Source: Blastococcus sp. TF02-8
GTDB taxonomy: Bacteria; Actinomycetota; Actinomycetes; Mycobacteriales; Geodermatophilaceae
DNA length: 64,000 nt
Assembly (NCBI RefSeq): GCF_003319175.1
Contig: NZ_QOHK01000002.1
Coordinates: 434,001-498,000, forward strand
Direction: 5' to 3'
Below are positions 17,547 to 26,380 of this stretch, piece after piece. Under the pieces are notes generated by a model. That model was not told the DNA's origin. It worked only from the letters and a program-made list of their open reading frames with translations, and made no database searches. Numbering within the stretch: position 1 is the first letter of the stretch; each line of letters opens with the position of its first letter. Both the position numbers and the translations under genes were made by a program.

Positions 17547-18797
17547 GTGCCCGACCACGCTCCCCGTGCCCCGCAGGGCCGTCGGGACCCGTTCGCGCCG
17601 TTGCTGGAGAACCCGCTCGCGGCCCTGCTCCGGGAGCACACCGCCGCCGATGCCGCGACCCACGCCGTCCCCACCGGGGGCGCGCCTCTCCCGGTGACCA
17701 CGTACGCGGACGGCCGGAGCCGGACCAACCTCGGGACCGGCAACTACCTCGGCCTCGCCGGGGACCCCCGCGTCGTCGAGGCGGCCGGGGCGGCCTTGCG
17801 CCGCTACGGCACCAGCGCCTCCGGCAGCCGGGTGCTCAACGGGACCACGGCGCTGCACCTGGAGCTCGAGGCGGAGCTGGCCGACCACTACGGCACCGAG
17901 GCCGCCGTCCTGACCTCCTCCGGCGTCAACGCCAACCTGGCGCTGCTGTCCACCGCCTGCGGGCCGGACGACGCCCTGCTGGTCGACGCGCACGTGCACG
18001 CGAGCCTGCACGCGGCGGCCGCCGCCAGCCGCGGCACGGTGCTGCGCTGGCGGCACAACGACCTGGACTCGCTGACCGTCCGGCTGGAGCGGCTCGACCC
18101 GCGGGCCGGCGGGGTCGTGGTGGTCGACGGCGTCTACTCGATGACCGGGGAGCTGGCGCCGCTGGACCGGATCGTGGCCCTGTGCGACCGCTTCGACGTG
18201 CGACTCGTGGTCGACGAGGCCCACGGTCTCGGTGTTCTCGGGGCCGGTGGTCGCGGCGCGGCCGAGCAGCTCGGTGTGCTGGACCGCGTCGACGCGGTCA
18301 CGGTCGCGCTCAGCAAGTCGCTGGCCAGCGTCGGTGGTGCGGTCATGACGTCCAAGGCCGCGGCCGACGGCATCCGCGCCGGTGCGATGCCCTACGTGTT
18401 CAGCGCCGCCAACGACCCCGCGTCGGTGGCCGCCGCGCTGACCGCGCTGCGCATCCTGCGCGCCGAGCCGGAGCGGGTCACCCGGCTGCAGCACAACGGC
18501 GAGCTGCTGCGGACGGCGCTGGCCGAGGCGGGTGCGACTCCGGTGCCGGGCCGCGGTGCGGTCATCGCCGTCCCCACGGGGGCCGAGGAGGTCACCGCCG
18601 CCGCCTGGCGGGCGTGCTTCGACCAGGGCGTCTACACGAACGCGGTCGCCTACCCGGCGGTCCCGCGCGGCAAGGGCGTCCTCCGGCTGACCGTGATGGC
18701 GACGCACACCGACGAGCAGCTGCGGGAGGCCGCCCAGGTCGTGGCCGCGGCCGTGCGATGGGCGCGCGAGGGCGAGCGGGAGATGGTCCCGGCCTGA
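17547..18797 (+). CDS. alpha-oxoamine synthase family PLP enzyme (AONS/KBL/SPT-like)
   Basis: A 416-residue fold-type I enzyme. The substrate-binding His region is [13 protein letters not shown], the PLP Asp-x-x-His is VDEAHGLG and the Schiff-base Lys lies in SKSLASVGG, a form closer to serine palmitoyltransferase or CqsA than to BioF (which usually has GKALG). Members condense an amino acid with an acyl-CoA with loss of CO2. No biotin, threonine-degradation or acyl-carrier gene is adjacent, so the product is unknown. The GTG at 17547 has AAGGAGA a few bases ahead. Confidence 0.85.
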   Translation: MPDHAPRAPQGRRDPFAPLLENPLAALLREHTAADAATHAVPTGGAPLPVTTYADGRSRTNLGTGNYLGLAGDPRVVEAAGAALRRYGTSASGSRVLNGTTALHLELEAELADHYGTEAAVLTSSGVNANLALLSTACGPDDALLVDAHVHASLHAAAAASRGTVLRWRHNDLDSLTVRLERLDPRAGGVVVVDGVYSMTGELAPLDRIVALCDRFDVRLVVDEAHGLGVLGAGGRGAAEQLGVLDRVDAVTVALSKSLASVGGAVMTSKAAADGIRAGAMPYVFSAANDPASVAAALTALRILRAEPERVTRLQHNGELLRTALAEAGATPVPGRGAVIAVPTGAEEVTAAAWRACFDQGVYTNAVAYPAVPRGKGVLRLTVMATHTDEQLREAAQVVAAAVRWAREGEREMVPA

Positions 18798-18841
18798 CGG
18801 CCCTGCTGCTGCCGCGCAACCGGTCGGGCAGGATGTCCGCC

Positions 18842-19603
18842 GTGACGACGTCGACGGGAACGCTGGTCCTGCTCCGCCACGGCGAGAGCGAGTGGAACAA
18901 GGCCAACCTCTTCACCGGCTGGGTGGACGTGCCGCTGTCGGAGAAGGGTCGCGCCGAGGCCGCCCGCGGTGGTGAGCTGCTCGCCGAGCACGGCCTGCTC
19001 CCCGACGTGCTGCACACCTCGCTGCTCAAGCGGGCCATCACCACCGCCGAGCTCGCCCTGGCCGCCGCCGACCGGCAGTGGATCCCGGTGCAGCGCTCCT
19101 GGCGGCTCAACGAGCGGCACTACGGCGCGCTGCAGGGCAAGGACAAGGCCGCCACCCTCGCCGAGTACGGCGAGGAGCAGTTCATGATCTGGCGCCGGTC
19201 CTACGACACCCCGCCGCCGCCGATCGACGCCCAGAACGAGTTCTCCCAGGACGCCGACGCCCGCTACGCGTTCCTGCCGCCGGAGGCGCGCCCCGCCACC
19301 GAGTGCCTCGCGGACGTCGTCGTCCGGATGCTGCCCTACTGGTACGACGCGATCGTGCCCGACCTGCGCGCCGGGAAGAACGTGCTGGTCGCCGCGCACG
19401 GCAACAGCCTGCGCGCGCTGGTGAAGCACCTCGACGGCATGGGCGACGACGAGGTCGTGGGGCTCAACATCCCGACCGGGGTCCCCCTGCGCTACGACCT
19501 CGACGACGACCTGCGTCCGACGACGCCGGGTGGGCAGTACCTCGACCCGGACGCCGCCGCGGCCGCCATCGAGGCCGTCAAGAACCAGGGTAAGAGGACC
19601 TGA
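18842..19603 (+). CDS. gpmA: 2,3-bisphosphoglycerate-dependent phosphoglycerate mutase
   Basis: GpmA interconverts 3- and 2-phosphoglycerate in glycolysis and gluconeogenesis. The protein shows the phospho-acceptor [43 protein letters not shown] and the second catalytic His in [11 protein letters not shown] prefer the GTG at 18842: CAGGAT ends 7 nt before it, the leaderless pattern seen across this window. An ATG at 18833 would add three residues. Order gpmA-phoU-senX3-regX3 matches mycobacteria. Confidence 0.94.
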   Translation: MTTSTGTLVLLRHGESEWNKANLFTGWVDVPLSEKGRAEAARGGELLAEHGLLPDVLHTSLLKRAITTAELALAAADRQWIPVQRSWRLNERHYGALQGKDKAATLAEYGEEQFMIWRRSYDTPPPPIDAQNEFSQDADARYAFLPPEARPATECLADVVVRMLPYWYDAIVPDLRAGKNVLVAAHGNSLRALVKHLDGMGDDEVVGLNIPTGVPLRYDLDDDLRPTTPGGQYLDPDAAAAAIEAVKNQGKRT

Positions 19604-19666
19604 TCGCCCCCCACACCTCGCTGGCGCTCGGCGCGGGCCCCTGCGACCAGGCCGAGAGTGCCCGGG

Positions 19667-20332
19667 TCAGATCGGGGTGCTGGCCTCGGGGACGTAGCGC
19701 TCGCCGGTGACCAGGTAGCAGACGCGGCGGGCGACGCTGACCGCGTGGTCGGCGAAGCGCTCGTAGTAGCGCCCGAGCAGGGTGATGTCGATGGCGGTCT
19801 CGATGCCGTGCGGCCAGTCGTCGCTGAGCAGCTGACGGAACAGGCCCCGGTGGATGCGGTCCATCGCGTCGTCGTCGGTCTCCAGCTCGCGCGCCGCCTC
19901 GACGTCGCTCTTGGCGATCACCGTCGCCGTCTTGGTGATGAGCAGCTCGGCCACGTTCCCCGCCTCGAGGAAGGCCGGCCGGACCTCCTGCGGCACGGCG
20001 TGCTCCGGGAAGCGCATCCGCGCCACCTTGGCGATGTGGGCGGCCAGATCTCCCATCCGCTCCAGGTCGCTCACGATGCGCATGGCGGTGGTGATGGTGC
20101 GCAGGTCCCCGGCGACCGGCTGCTGGCGCGCCAGCAGGGTGAAGGTGCGCTGCTCGATGCTCTCCCGGGTGGCGTCGATCGCGTCGTCCCCGGTGATCAC
20201 CCGGTCGGCGAGTTCCACGTCGGCGTCCAGGAGTGCGGTGGTCGCGGTGCTCATCTGCGAGCCGACCGCGTTCGCCATCCCCACCAGGCAGGCGTTGATG
20301 TCGTCGAGTTCCTCGTGGTAGCTGTCCCGCAC
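19667..20332 (-). CDS. phoU: phosphate transport regulator PhoU
   Basis: A 221-residue all-helical protein with two PhoU repeats, each with the metal-binding E/D-x-x-D pattern (RIVSDLERMGDLAAHIAKVA; LGRYYERFADHAVSVARRV). PhoU links the Pst phosphate transporter to the sensor kinase and keeps the Pho response off when phosphate is plentiful. The GTG at 20332 has AGAGGGA upstream, and TAGCGT (complement of 20364-20369) is a good -10. It diverges from senX3 across a region with three PHO-type repeats. Confidence 0.93.
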   Translation of the reverse strand: MRDSYHEELDDINACLVGMANAVGSQMSTATTALLDADVELADRVITGDDAIDATRESIEQRTFTLLARQQPVAGDLRTITTAMRIVSDLERMGDLAAHIAKVARMRFPEHAVPQEVRPAFLEAGNVAELLITKTATVIAKSDVEAARELETDDDAMDRIHRGLFRQLLSDDWPHGIETAIDITLLGRYYERFADHAVSVARRVCYLVTGERYVPEASTPI

Positions 20333-20400
20333 GGTCGTCCCTCTCGTCGTCTGTTCCGGGGCGACGCTAGGTGTGCCCGGGAGCGTCCCGGTCGCCGTCA

Positions 20401-20452
20401 GGTGAACGCGCCCCCACTCTCCGGTGAACACTGACCCGTCCGGGCGGTGAAC
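20401..20452. promoter_or_regulatory. three phased GGTGAAC repeats (PHO / RegX3 box) between phoU and senX3
   Basis: GGTGAAC occurs at 20401-20407, 20423-20429 and 20446-20452, spaced 22 and 23 bp, about two helical turns. Its complement GTTCACC is the core of actinobacterial PhoP/RegX3 direct repeat units. The array sits upstream of the phoU -10 on one side and the senX3 -10 on the other, so one array could serve both promoters. Confidence 0.7.
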
Positions 20453-20488
20453 CCTTGCGCGGGGGCGCTTCCCGGCCGGTCGCCCACC

Positions 20489-20494
20489 TAGCAT
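20489..20494 (+). promoter_or_regulatory. -10 element (TAGCAT) of the leaderless senX3 promoter
   Basis: TAGCAT ends 7 nt before the GTG at 20502 and no -35 is recognisable. That is expected of an activator-dependent promoter; the nearest PHO repeat ends at 20452. Confidence 0.5.
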
Positions 20495-20501
20495 CTGGGC
20501 C

Positions 20502-21707
20502 GTGAGTCCGCTGGTCGCCCTGGTGGTCGGCCTCCTCCTCGGTGGGGTGGTGGCCGCAACCGTCGTCATCCGGTTCCGCCCCGACCTCGGGCGGTCCGTC
20601 GGTGACGACCCCACCCTGGCGGCCCCCGAGGTGGCGCTGACCCGCCGGCTGGTCGACCTGATCGACCCGGCGATCGTGTTCGTGGAGAGCGACGACTCGG
20701 TGCTGCTGGCCAACCCCGCGGCCCGTGCCCTCGGGATCGTCCGGGGTGACCGGCTACTGGTGCCGGAGCTGCTGACGCTGGCGCGCGACGTGCGCCGCAG
20801 CGGCAGCCGTCGCGCGGACGTCCGGCTGCCCGGCGACCTCGTGGGATCGGGCCCGCGGCTGGTCGGGGTGCACGGCGTCCGGCTGGACAGCGGAACGGTG
20901 ACCGCGCCGGGCCCGGTCGCCCTCGTGCTCCAGGACGTCACCGAGGCCCGCCGGGTCGAGGCGGTGCGCCGGGACTTCGTCGCGAACGTGGGGCACGAGC
21001 TCAAGACCCCGGTGGGTGCACTGGCGCTGCTCGCGGAGGCGATCGAGGGCGCGGCGGACGACCCCGAGGCGGTCCAGCGCTTCGCGTCCCGGATCGCGCA
21101 CGAGTCCGACCGGCTGGGCCGGCTGGTCCGCGAGCTGATCGACCTCTCCCGACTGCAGGGCGGGGAGCCGCTGCCGGAGTTCCGCCGGGTGGACGTCGAC
21201 CAGGTGCTGGCCGAGGCCGTGGACCGCACCCGCACCGCCGCGCGCGCCAAGCAGCTCGACATCGTCGTCGGCGGGCAGCCCGAGCTGGTGGTGCGCGGCG
21301 TGGAGAGCCAGCTGGCCACCGCCGTCACCAACCTGCTGGCCAACGCGGTCGCCTACAGCACGGGGGAGAGCCGGATCGCCGTCGCCGCGCGCTCGCGCTC
21401 GGGCTTCGCCGAGATCACCGTGACCGACAGCGGCATCGGCATCCCGCGCGCCGACCGGCACCGCATCTTCGAGCGCTTCTACCGTGTGGACCAGTCCCGG
21501 GCGAGCAGCACCGGCGGCACCGGCCTCGGGCTGGCCATCGTGAAGCACGTCGCCAGCAACCACGGAGGCTCGGTCAGCGTGTGGAGCGAGGAGGGGCTCG
21601 GCTCCACCTTCACCCTGCGCATCCCGCTCGCCGGCCCGGCCGACCACCCGCTGCCCGACCCCGACCCCGTGACCACGCCGCAGACCCTGGAGAACGAGCG
21701 TTCATGA
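20502..21707 (+). CDS. senX3: phosphate-sensing histidine kinase SenX3/PhoR
   Basis: A 401-residue sensor kinase. A single N-terminal membrane segment (residues 4-22) is followed by a PAS-like region (DLIDPAIVFVESDDSVLLANPAA), the phospho-acceptor His165 in RRDFVANVGHELKTP, and the N (TNLLANAVAYS), G1 (TDSGIGI), F (FERFYRVD) and G2 (GTGLGLAIV) ATP boxes. With RegX3 it controls the phosphate-starvation response, with PhoU as the restraint. Overlaps the regulator gene by 4 bp (ATGA). Confidence 0.93.
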   Translation: MSPLVALVVGLLLGGVVAATVVIRFRPDLGRSVGDDPTLAAPEVALTRRLVDLIDPAIVFVESDDSVLLANPAARALGIVRGDRLLVPELLTLARDVRRSGSRRADVRLPGDLVGSGPRLVGVHGVRLDSGTVTAPGPVALVLQDVTEARRVEAVRRDFVANVGHELKTPVGALALLAEAIEGAADDPEAVQRFASRIAHESDRLGRLVRELIDLSRLQGGEPLPEFRRVDVDQVLAEAVDRTRTAARAKQLDIVVGGQPELVVRGVESQLATAVTNLLANAVAYSTGESRIAVAARSRSGFAEITVTDSGIGIPRADRHRIFERFYRVDQSRASSTGGTGLGLAIVKHVASNHGGSVSVWSEEGLGSTFTLRIPLAGPADHPLPDPDPVTTPQTLENERS

Positions 21708-22390
21708 CCCGAGTGCTGGTCGTCGAGGACGAGGAGTCCTTCTCCGACGCGCTGTCCTACATGCTGGGCCGGGAGGGCTTCGACCCGGTCGTGGCGGCCA
21801 CCGGCCCCGACGCGCTCGCCGAGTACGACCGCGGCGGTGCCGACATCGTGCTGCTGGACCTGATGCTCCCCGGCCTCTCCGGCACGGAGGTGTGCCGGGC
21901 GCTGCGTTCCCGCGGGAACGTCCCGATCATCATGCTGACGGCGAAGGACAGCGAGATCGACAAGGTCGTGGGCCTGGAGCTGGGCGCCGACGACTACGTC
22001 ACCAAGCCGTACTCGGCCCGCGAGCTGGTCGCCCGGATCCGCGCGGTGCTGCGGCGCCGCGGCGAGGTGGCCGACACCCCTGCGGACGACGGCGTGCTGA
22101 CCGCGGGGCCCGTGCGCATGGACGTCGAGCGCCACGTGGTCTCCGTCGACGGCGCGGCGGTCGCGCTGCCGCTCAAGGAGTTCGACCTGCTCGAGTTCCT
22201 GATGCGCAACTCCGGACGGGTGCTCACGCGGTCGCAGCTGATCGACCGGGTCTGGGGCTCGGACTACGTGGGGGACACCAAGACCCTCGACGTCCACGTG
22301 AAGCGACTGCGCGCCAAGCTCGAGCCCGACCCCGCCAACCCGACCTACCTGCTGACGGTGCGGGGCCTGGGCTACAAGCTCGAGGCCTAG
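21704..22390 (+). CDS. regX3: phosphate response regulator RegX3/PhoP (OmpR family)
   Basis: The 228-residue protein has a receiver domain with the acidic pair VEDEE, phospho-acceptor Asp52 (VLLDLMLPG), conserved Thr (IIMLTAKD) and Lys (YVTKPYSA). The C-terminal OmpR-type winged helix has LPLKEFDLLEFL, LTRSQLIDRVWG and TLDVHVKRLRAKLE. It is the partner of the preceding kinase and the likely binder of the repeats at 20401-20452. The ATG lies in an ATGA overlap. Confidence 0.95.
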   Translation: MTRVLVVEDEESFSDALSYMLGREGFDPVVAATGPDALAEYDRGGADIVLLDLMLPGLSGTEVCRALRSRGNVPIIMLTAKDSEIDKVVGLELGADDYVTKPYSARELVARIRAVLRRRGEVADTPADDGVLTAGPVRMDVERHVVSVDGAAVALPLKEFDLLEFLMRNSGRVLTRSQLIDRVWGSDYVGDTKTLDVHVKRLRAKLEPDPANPTYLLTVRGLGYKLEA

Positions 22391-22393
22391 CAG

Positions 22394-22418
22394 GGGGCCG
22401 ACGGGCTGGGCCGGCCCC
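22394..22418. terminator. hairpin between convergent regX3 and the DUF3072 gene
   Basis: A 7-bp GC stem (GGGGCCG / CGGCCCC) with an 11-nt loop begins 3 bp after the regX3 stop. It could end transcription from both sides. Confidence 0.45.
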
Positions 22419-22424
22419 GCGGGC

Positions 22425-22625
22425 TCAGGACTTGAGCTCGTCGATCTTCTGCGAGGCCTCGGCCTTGGTGAGCTTCTCGGGGTCGACGTCCTCGTCCGAC
22501 TGGCGGGACAGCGTCTCCAGGTAGCTCTTCTGCGCTCCGGTGGCCGGCTCGTCCCCGGTCACCCATTCCGTCGGGTCCTTCTCCGGTGAGGCGGCGGGCT
22601 GGGCGTTCGCGTTCGATTCGCTCAT
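22425..22625 (-). CDS. DUF3072 small protein
   Basis: A 66-residue hydrophilic protein typical of DUF3072: a polar N-terminus, then PATGAQKSYLETLSRQ and LTKAEASQKIDELK, the latter pair resembling short helical motifs of unknown role. TACGCT on the minus strand (complement of 22633-22638) ends 7 nt before the ATG, indicating a leaderless mRNA and supporting this start. It is divergent from the GlxA-type regulator. Confidence 0.8.
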   Translation of the reverse strand: MSESNANAQPAASPEKDPTEWVTGDEPATGAQKSYLETLSRQSDEDVDPEKLTKAEASQKIDELKS

Positions 22626-22728
22626 GTGTTCGAGCGTAGGCCGCAGCGGGACCGGTCGCACGCCGAGCAGGGAGATCGGCAGGTGGCAGGATCGACCACG
22701 AGCGCAGGTTTTCGGCCACAATGCGGCC

Positions 22729-23796
22729 ATGGCTCTCCCGGACCGCCCCCTGGTCGTCACCGTCCTCGTCGCCGACCGGCTCGTGGCCCCCTTCGGCCTG
22801 GGTGTCTGCAACGAGGTCTTCGGCTACGACCGCAGCCGGCTCGGCCTGCCGCGCTTCGACTTCGGGATCGCGGCGGAGCACCCCGGCGTCTGCCGGACCG
22901 ACACGGGCATCGGCATCCTCGTCGAGCACGACCTCGAGCGCGTGGACCGCTCGGACATCCTGCTCGTCACCGCGTGGGAGGACTTCGACGCCGAGCCCTC
23001 GCCCCAGCTGCTCGACGCGGTGCGCCGCGCCCATGCCCGCGGCGCGTTGCTGGTCAGCCACTGCACCGGCGTCTTCGTCCTGGCCGCCGCGGGGCTGCTC
23101 GACGGGATGCGCGTGACCACCCACTGGAAGTGGACCGGCGAGCTGGCCACCCGCTTCCCGGAGCTGGAGGTCGACCCGTCGGTCCTCTACGTGGACAACG
23201 GCCGGATCATCACCGGGGCGGGAACGGCGGCCGGCGTGGACGCGCTGCTGCACCTGGTCCGCCGCGAGTGGGGTGCGAACGCGGCCAACTCCCTCGCCCG
23301 CGAGATGGTCGTGCCGGCGCACCGCGACGGCGGCCAGGCGCAGTTCATCGACGCCCCGGTGGCGGCCTGCGAGGACGACCGGCTGGGTGCGGTCCTGGAG
23401 TGGGCGCAGCAGCACCTGGCCGAGGAGATCAGCGTGGACCTGCTCGCCCGGCGCGCGCTGATGAGCCCGCGCTCCTTCGCCCGGCGGTTCAAGGCGACGA
23501 CGGGGACCACGCCGCACGCCTGGCTGCTCGCGCGGCGCCTCGACGCGGCCGAGGTGCTGCTCGAGGAGTCCGACGCCTCGGTGGAGGAGATCGCCCGGCT
23601 GGTGGGTTTCGGCACCGCTGCCGGCCTCCGCGAGCAGTTCACCCGGCGTCGTGGCGTGGCCCCGCGCGCCTACCGGCAGACCTTCCGGTCAGGAGCCCGG
23701 ACGGCGCCGGTGCAGCTCGACGGGCACCGGCCGTGGGCTGGCGGGGTGCGGGGCGACGAGCCCCTGGTCGAGGCGGAGCTGGGCCAGCCGGCGTAG
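22729..23796 (+). CDS. GlxA-type transcriptional regulator (DJ-1/PfpI domain plus AraC HTH)
   Basis: The 355-residue protein joins an N-terminal DJ-1/PfpI-like domain (residues about 5-180, with the nucleophile-elbow-like [18 protein letters not shown]) to a C-terminal AraC/XylS double HTH ([27 protein letters not shown] and [20 protein letters not shown]). Such regulators sense small metabolites; the ligand is unknown. CACAAT ends 6 nt before the ATG at 22729 (leaderless). The last 35 residues run past the AraC domain and overlap the convergent gene by 108 bp. Confidence 0.88.
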   Translation: MALPDRPLVVTVLVADRLVAPFGLGVCNEVFGYDRSRLGLPRFDFGIAAEHPGVCRTDTGIGILVEHDLERVDRSDILLVTAWEDFDAEPSPQLLDAVRRAHARGALLVSHCTGVFVLAAAGLLDGMRVTTHWKWTGELATRFPELEVDPSVLYVDNGRIITGAGTAAGVDALLHLVRREWGANAANSLAREMVVPAHRDGGQAQFIDAPVAACEDDRLGAVLEWAQQHLAEEISVDLLARRALMSPRSFARRFKATTGTTPHAWLLARRLDAAEVLLEESDASVEEIARLVGFGTAAGLREQFTRRRGVAPRAYRQTFRSGARTAPVQLDGHRPWAGGVRGDEPLVEAELGQPA

Positions 23797-24501
23797 CTCC
23801 GCGTAGGCCGGCCCCCCGAGGAGGGTGGTCAGCTCCGCGGCGTAGGTGTCCACCAGCGGCTCGGGGGCGACGTGCGCGGCCGGCGAGCCGGTGCACCACC
23901 AGTGCAGGTCGTGCCCACCCGGGCCCCAGCCGCGCCGGTCGAACTCCCCGACGGTCGAGACCAGGACCCGGGTGCCGTCGGGCCGCTCGACGTGCTCCTG
24001 CTCCCGGCGGATTGGCAGCTGCCAGCAGACGTCGGGCTTCGTGGTCACCGGGTGCAGGCCCTCGCGGAGCGCCATCCGGTGCAGGGCGCAGCCGGTGCCG
24101 CCGGCGAACCCGGGCCGGTTGAGGAAGACGCAGGCACCGTCGACGACGCGGGTGCGCAGCGAGCGGACCCCTTCCTCGGCGTCGTCCGCCGAGTCCTCCT
24201 CCGTCCACGCCCCCCGGCCGACGGCTGCCAGCTGCCAGTCCTCGTCGGCGAGGTCGGCGACCGCGGCGGTCACCCGGTGCAGGTCGTCCTCGTCGGTGAA
24301 GAAGGCGCCGTGGCTGCAGCACCCGTCGTCCGGCCGGCCCTCGACGACGCCGGCGCAGCCCCGGCCGAAGATGCAGGTCCACGCCGAGGTCAGCCAGGTC
24401 AGGTCCGCCCGCACCACGTGCTCGGGATCGGCGGGATCGGGGAACTCCACCCACTCCCGGGCGAAGTCCAGGGCGACCTCCTCCGGGGGCTCGTTCCACA
24501 C
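23689..24501 (-). CDS. conserved cysteine-rich protein (Rv0495c-like)
   Basis: A 270-residue cytoplasmic protein with a conserved-looking Cys pattern: [18 protein letters not shown], a later Cys in [12 protein letters not shown], then [10 protein letters not shown] and HWWCTG. The Cys spacing suggests a metal or iron-sulphur site, but no characterised family is recognised. In mycobacteria the same gene lies divergent from the Ppx gene (Rv0495c/Rv0496), as here. Its 3' end overlaps the GlxA-type gene by 108 bp; both products keep coding-like composition there. Confidence 0.75.
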   Translation of the reverse strand: MWNEPPEEVALDFAREWVEFPDPADPEHVVRADLTWLTSAWTCIFGRGCAGVVEGRPDDGCCSHGAFFTDEDDLHRVTAAVADLADEDWQLAAVGRGAWTEEDSADDAEEGVRSLRTRVVDGACVFLNRPGFAGGTGCALHRMALREGLHPVTTKPDVCWQLPIRREQEHVERPDGTRVLVSTVGEFDRRGWGPGGHDLHWWCTGSPAAHVAPEPLVDTYAAELTTLLGGPAYAELRRLAQLRLDQGLVAPHPASPRPVPVELHRRRPGS

Positions 24502-24586
24502 CGGCCCAGCCTAGAAGGACCCCCTCCTCCTCCCGCTCCCTCCGCTCGCCGCGAGCCTCGGGAGGGGGCCAGGGCAGACTGGGCGC

Positions 24587-25531
24587 ATGCGGCTCGGGGT
24601 GCTGGACGTCGGATCGAACACCGTGCACCTCCTGGTCGTGGACGCCCACCGCGGTGCGCACCCGACGCCGATGCACGACGACAAGTCCGTGCTGCGTCTC
24701 GCCGAGCACGTCGGCCCGGACGACGTGCTGTCCAAGGCGGGGGAGAAGGCCCTGCTCACGGCGGTGCAGGACGCCTGCGACCAGGCCGAGGCGCAGGTTT
24801 GCGACGAGTTCATGGCCCTGGTCACCTCCGCCATCCGCGAGGCGGCGAACGGGCTCGAGGTCCTCGACCGGGTGCGCGAGCGGACGGGCGTGGAGCTCCG
24901 GGTGCTCAGCGGGGAGGACGAGGCGCGGCTGACCTTCCTCGCCGTCCGCCGGTGGTTCGGCTGGAGCGCGGGCCGGCTGCTGGTGCTCGACATCGGCGGC
25001 GGCTCCCTGGAGCTCGCCGCCGGCGTCGACGAGGACCCCGAGGTCGCGCTCTCGCTGCCGCTGGGCGCCGGCCGGATGACCCGCCGGTTCCTGCCCACGG
25101 CGCGTGAGGGCGGTCGCCCCGACCTCGGGGCGCTCGACGCGCTGACCGAGCACGCCACCGGGCTGCTGGCTCCGGCCGCCGAGCAGATCGTCGCCCTCGG
25201 GCCGCCGGACCTGGTGGTGGCCACCAGCAAGACCTTCCGGACCCTCGCCCGCCTGGCCGGCGCCGCGCCGTCGTCGGCCGGGTTGCGCGTGCCCCGCGAG
25301 CTGACCGCCGTCGGGCTGGGGCAGGTGGTGGGCTTCGTCTCCCGCATCGAGTCGGCCGCACTGGCCGAGCTGCCGGGCGTGTCGGCCGACCGCGCGCACC
25401 AGGTTCCCGCAGGAGCGGTTGTCGCTGCCGCAACTCTGCGTGCGCTGGACGTACCGTGCGTGCGGATCTGTCCGTGGGCGCTGCGCGAGGGTGTCATCCT
25501 GCGCAGGCTGGACTCGATGGGAGGGGTGTGA
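24587..25531 (+). CDS. Ppx/GppA-family exopolyphosphatase
   Basis: A 314-residue member of the Ppx/GppA ASKHA ATPase-like fold. Phosphate-1 loop: LGVLDVGSNTVHLLVVD; catalytic region VTSAIREAANG; glycine-rich DIGGGSLELA; later ATSKTFRTLARL. These enzymes remove phosphate from polyphosphate or hydrolyse pppGpp. At this length it lacks the C-terminal extension of E. coli Ppx, as do the mycobacterial short forms. It lies close to the phosphate-sensing module and overlaps the next gene by one base (TGATG). Confidence 0.88.
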   Translation: MRLGVLDVGSNTVHLLVVDAHRGAHPTPMHDDKSVLRLAEHVGPDDVLSKAGEKALLTAVQDACDQAEAQVCDEFMALVTSAIREAANGLEVLDRVRERTGVELRVLSGEDEARLTFLAVRRWFGWSAGRLLVLDIGGGSLELAAGVDEDPEVALSLPLGAGRMTRRFLPTAREGGRPDLGALDALTEHATGLLAPAAEQIVALGPPDLVVATSKTFRTLARLAGAAPSSAGLRVPRELTAVGLGQVVGFVSRIESAALAELPGVSADRAHQVPAGAVVAAATLRALDVPCVRICPWALREGVILRRLDSMGGV

Positions 25532-26355
25532 TGGCCGAACCGGACTGGAACCCGGACACGGGAGGACGCTCCCTCGCCGAGATCCTGCGCGAGGCCGGCA
25601 TCGAGTCCGCCGCGCGTCAGCAGGCCCGGCGGCGCCGTTTCGACGACGACGACGACACCGGGATCCGCCAGCGGCGGGCCGACGACGCCGCGGCGGCCGA
25701 GCGCGCCGGGTACGGCCGCCGGCGCAGTGACCTCCAGTTCTCCGAGCCCGCCGCGCCCCCGGTGCGGCAGTCGCGGCCGCAGCGCGCCACCGCCGGCCCG
25801 TCGACGGCGGCCATCCCGGGGCTGCGCCCCGACCGCAAGCCCGGCGTCCCCCAGGTGTCGGCCCAGCCCTCCGCCCCCGTGCCGCCGTTGCGCCGGGCCG
25901 CCGAGGCGGCCGGGCCCCAGCGTTCCGCCGGCCGGGGCTCCGCTCGTCCGGACGGCCGCGAGGAGCGTCGCGGCGCCACCCGCACGGCGCAGCGCGAGTC
26001 CCACCCGCACACCGGGCCCATCCCCGTCGTCCGGGCCGACGACCTGCCCGAGACCGACTACGACGGCACGCCGCAGGAGAGCGCGCTGGCGTGGCTGCGG
26101 TTCGGTGGCGAGCTGCTGATCGCCCTCGCCGCGGGCGTGGGCATCTACTTCGCCGCGACGGTCCTCTGGGAGATGGTGCCGCGACTGGCGATGTTCCTCG
26201 CGCCGCTCGCCGTCACCGGGCTGGTGGCCGGCGTCAACCTGTGGCGGCACAAGCAGGGTGCCGAGCCGGTGGGCGCGCGACTGCTCGCGGTCCTGGTGTT
26301 CGCCGGCACCCTGCTCACGATCGCCCCGGCCGCCAGCCTGCTCGGCGCCTCCTGA
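25531..26355 (+). CDS. membrane protein with long disordered N-terminus (Rv0497-like)
   Basis: A 274-residue protein. Residues 1-180 are polar, rich in Arg, Pro and Ala, and look disordered, but begin with a recognisable helix (GRSLAEILREAGIESAARQQARRRR). The C-terminal 90 residues hold about three membrane segments (LLIALAAGVGIYFAAT, MFLAPLAVTGLVAGV, LLAVLVFAGTLLTIA). Function unknown. It is coupled to the Ppx gene by a TGATG junction, as in mycobacteria. Confidence 0.75.
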   Translation: MAEPDWNPDTGGRSLAEILREAGIESAARQQARRRRFDDDDDTGIRQRRADDAAAAERAGYGRRRSDLQFSEPAAPPVRQSRPQRATAGPSTAAIPGLRPDRKPGVPQVSAQPSAPVPPLRRAAEAAGPQRSAGRGSARPDGREERRGATRTAQRESHPHTGPIPVVRADDLPETDYDGTPQESALAWLRFGGELLIALAAGVGIYFAATVLWEMVPRLAMFLAPLAVTGLVAGVNLWRHKQGAEPVGARLLAVLVFAGTLLTIAPAASLLGAS

Positions 26356-26380
26356 GCGCGCCGGCCGGTGGCCTCGCCGG

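Noticed and set aside
24515-24565. Inverted C-rich/G-rich arms before the Ppx gene as a terminator
   Set aside because: The region lies between two divergent starts, where no terminator is needed; composition alone can give such pairing.
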